Positions 7,203 through 8,129 of a stretch of 8,129 nt of DNA are shown here, piece by piece. Numbering within the stretch: position 1 is the stretch's first letter; each line of letters opens with the position of its first letter. Below the pieces are notes generated by a model. The model saw only the letters and a list, made by a program, of their open reading frames with translations, did not search any database and had not been told where the DNA came from. This DNA comes from Methanobacterium sp. (GTDB lineage Archaea; Methanobacteriota; Methanobacteria; Methanobacteriales; Methanobacteriaceae), in the NCBI GenBank assembly GCA_030539815.1, contig JAUNXM010000090.1, forward strand, positions 1-8,129. The letters are read 5' to 3'. Made by a program: the position numbers and the translations under genes.

Positions 7203-7377
7203 AATTGGTTATTTAAGTTTTAAAAGATTATTTAAGCTTTCACTGGGGAAATACAGATAAATGAAAGGCTAATTCCATATTTAAAATAGGAAACTAACTA
7301 CAAAAAAACTACAAAAAAAATAAAAATTAATAATTATAATAAATATTCACCAAATTTCAATAGGGACAATAGATATT

Positions 7378-7523
7378 GGGGCATAAATAAAGTCCCTGAG
7401 GCCCTAGAGCCTCAGCGACTATGCCATCTCATGTCCTTACGGAGGCGGTGTAAAGGCATGATTTTAATGTTTCATGTTAGGGTCAGGTGACCAAAACATG
7501 ATTTTTGTGGTCGTTTAATCCAC
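7378..7523 (+). ncRNA. Candidate structured RNA of unknown family
   Basis: A GC-rich island in very AT-rich DNA with no credible long frame. Hairpin 1: GGCAT (7380-7384), AGTC (7391-7394) and CTGAGGC (7396-7402) pair with GCCTCAG (7409-7415), GACT (7417-7420) and ATGCC (7421-7425), 16 pairs in all. Hairpin 2: CCTTAC (7435-7440) with GTAA and GG (7450-7456, one bulged A), presenting GGAGGCGGT in the loop. Hairpin 3: TCATGTT (7472-7478) with AACATGA (7495-7501), inner GGTC/GACC, followed by TTTTT (7502-7506). A further GTGG/CCAC stem ends at 7523. The T-run after hairpin 3 and an AT-rich promoter-like stretch near 7330-7345 favour the plus strand. ATGCC can alternatively pair with GGCAT at 7455-7459, so two folds compete. 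It does not match a tRNA, SRP RNA, RNase P RNA, or a riboswitch class I can identify. The strand remains uncertain. Confidence 0.55.
7472..7506 (+). terminator. Hairpin followed by five T, terminator- or attenuator-like
   Basis: Seven outer pairs (7472-7478 with 7495-7501) and four inner pairs (GGTC/GACC, loop AGGT) are separated by a small purine internal loop, AG facing AA. TTTTT follows at 7502-7506. This could end the structured RNA. It also overlaps a ten-codon frame at 7458-7490 with a good upstream ribosome binding motif. Confidence 0.4.
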
Positions 7524-7743
7524 CTTATTACATCTATTCACAACATAATATTTAAATATTTGTATGGATTTAGATTTTTGTAGGAAAATTCCTGAAAATA
7601 CTAAATAATTGACCAGTAACCTACCATTTCTCTTAATATCTTCAAATAAATTCACCTATGCATCTAAACAATTTATATTAAAAACCAAGTGTTAAAAAAA
7701 CCACCGTTAATACAATTCATAATTCACAATTAGTGTTATAATA

Positions 7744-7775
7744 ATCCCTGTAATGTTCAATAAGATTACCGGGAT
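7744..7775. repeat. Imperfect inverted repeat, 10 pairs
   Basis: ATCCC and GTAAT pair with ATTAC and GGGAT, interrupted by one T/C mismatch, around a 10-base loop. It is the longest stem between the structured RNA and the right-end frame. It may be a hairpin in an RNA or a protein site. Confidence 0.35.
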
Positions 7776-7848
7776 AAGTTATGTATGATTCTATTCTATA
7801 ATAATTGGCATATAATTATTAGAGCTTTTTAAACAGGATATATTTTTT

Positions 7849-7895
7849 GTGAAATGGTTCACATAAAACTTTAAGGGTAAGTGAATTTAGATTCA
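7849..7895. promoter_or_regulatory. Two small palindromes in the putative leader of the right-end frame
   Basis: GTGAA/TTCAC with loop ATGG (7849-7862) and TGAAT/ATTCA with loop TTAG (7882-7895) lie between a TATA-like stretch (about 7838-7846) and a strong ribosome binding site (7906-7913). Their loops are four bases each and their arms are similar (TGAA/TTCA). They may be a paired operator or leader hairpins. Short arms keep this tentative. Confidence 0.3.
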
Positions 7896-7917
7896 TCTCT
7901 TAGATGGGGGTGAATTT

Positions 7918-8043
7918 ATATTAAAAAAATTTAGGGATGACAATTCTGAAAAATCCATTAAAACAACATTAAATGGTGAAAGACTTCTAAACATCAAAAA
8001 AATGGTGGGTGCTGAAAAATCCAAAAGTGACCATGTTCATTAG
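7918..8043 (+). CDS. Possible small protein with non-standard start codon, unknown function
   Basis: The frame is open from 7891 to TAG at 8041-8043. A strong ribosome binding site, GGGGGTGA (7906-7913), sits upstream, but no in-frame ATG, GTG or TTG follows at normal distance. ATA at 7918 is the best-placed codon and would give 41 residues: M(I)LKKFRDDN..., then ERLLNIKKMVGAEKSKSDHVH at the end. The beginning LKKFRDD looks like a real start and the composition is hydrophilic and lysine-rich, with no motif I recognise. The first in-frame ATG (8002) would leave only 13 residues. It may be a small gene with rare initiation, a gene whose ATG was lost by one substitution, or chance. A possible gene starts 64 bases downstream on the same strand. 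Confidence 0.35.
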   Translation: MLKKFRDDNSEKSIKTTLNGERLLNIKKMVGAEKSKSDHVH

Positions 8044-8106
8044 ATTCAACCCATATTAAATCATTTATTGTTGTATTCTAATAATTATGGGGTGAATTCT
8101 TTTTTT

Positions 8107-8129
8107 ATGATAAATTTCGGTAGAGATTT
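8107..8129 (+). CDS. Start of a gene truncated by the window edge
   Basis: ATG at 8107 opens a frame of seven codons (MINFGRD) up to the window end. GGGGTGA (8089-8095) lies upstream, with 11 bases to the ATG, a little longer than usual, and a T-run between. It is in the same direction as the small frame ending at 8043 and might share its transcript. Seven residues are too few to name a product. Confidence 0.4.

Larger units (their letters stand above)
7524..7905. other. About 380 bases without a gene between the structured RNA and the right-end frame
   Basis: Only very short frames are present. It holds a hairpin with arms ATCCC-t-GTAAT and ATTAC-c-GGGAT (7744-7775, one mismatch, 10-base loop), GTGAA/TTCAC (7849-7862) and TGAAT/ATTCA (7882-7895). 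A possible plus-strand TATA box GATATATTT lies at about 7838-7846. On the minus strand an AT-rich stretch at about 7548-7562 could be a promoter reading into the structured RNA. Confidence 0.45.

Noticed and set aside
7297..7318. Tandem ACTACAAAAAA repeat
   Set aside because: Two 11-bp copies in an A-rich tract; likely slippage without function.
7378..7523. Known riboswitch (TPP, FMN, fluoride), tRNA, or box C/D RNA
   Set aside because: CTGAGG and GGCGGTGTAAAG resemble pieces of TPP and FMN motifs, but the rest of the required cores is missing; no T-arm motif and no proper C and D boxes.

Overview
The window looks like part of a methanogenic archaeon's chromosome, most likely Methanobacteriales and probably Methanobacterium-like. 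This is inferred from four things: AT-rich intergenic DNA with archaeal TATA boxes about 25 bp upstream of transcripts, GGTGA/GGGGG-type ribosome binding sites, a tRNA gene with no encoded CCA, and a soluble multi-PAS histidine kinase paired with receiver-only regulators. No bacterial sigma-type promoters, insertion sequences or CRISPR arrays were seen.

All six confident protein genes and the tRNA lie on the minus strand. From right to left they are: a small unknown protein (6702-7016); a five-PAS histidine kinase (3875-6538); a single-domain Rcp1-type response regulator overlapping the kinase gene by 11 bases (3445-3885); a REC-PAS protein (2298-3230); tRNA-Gln(CTG) (1700-1771); a CadC/SmtB-type ArsR metal sensor (989-1339); and a membrane-anchored extracytoplasmic protein of unknown function (75-767). 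Kinase, Rcp1-type regulator and REC-PAS protein form a plausible phosphorelay with no DNA-binding output domain anywhere in it, so its output is probably protein-protein.

The rightmost kilobase (7030-8129) has no confident gene. It holds a GC-rich, hairpin-rich island (about 7378-7523) that I read as an unidentified structured RNA, then a short plus-strand reading frame (7918-8043) with a strong ribosome binding site but no ATG/GTG/TTG, and the first codons of a gene running off the right edge (8107). The 526-base gap at 1772-2297 holds the tRNA promoter, a 48-bp tandem duplication and several small hairpins.

The observations most worth following are the structured RNA island, two strong ribosome binding sites followed at normal spacing by ATT or ATA instead of a standard start codon (kinase and the small right-end frame), the metal sensor that keeps the four CadC cysteines at positions 7, 11, 58 and 60 but has lost the second metal site, and the 48-bp duplication.
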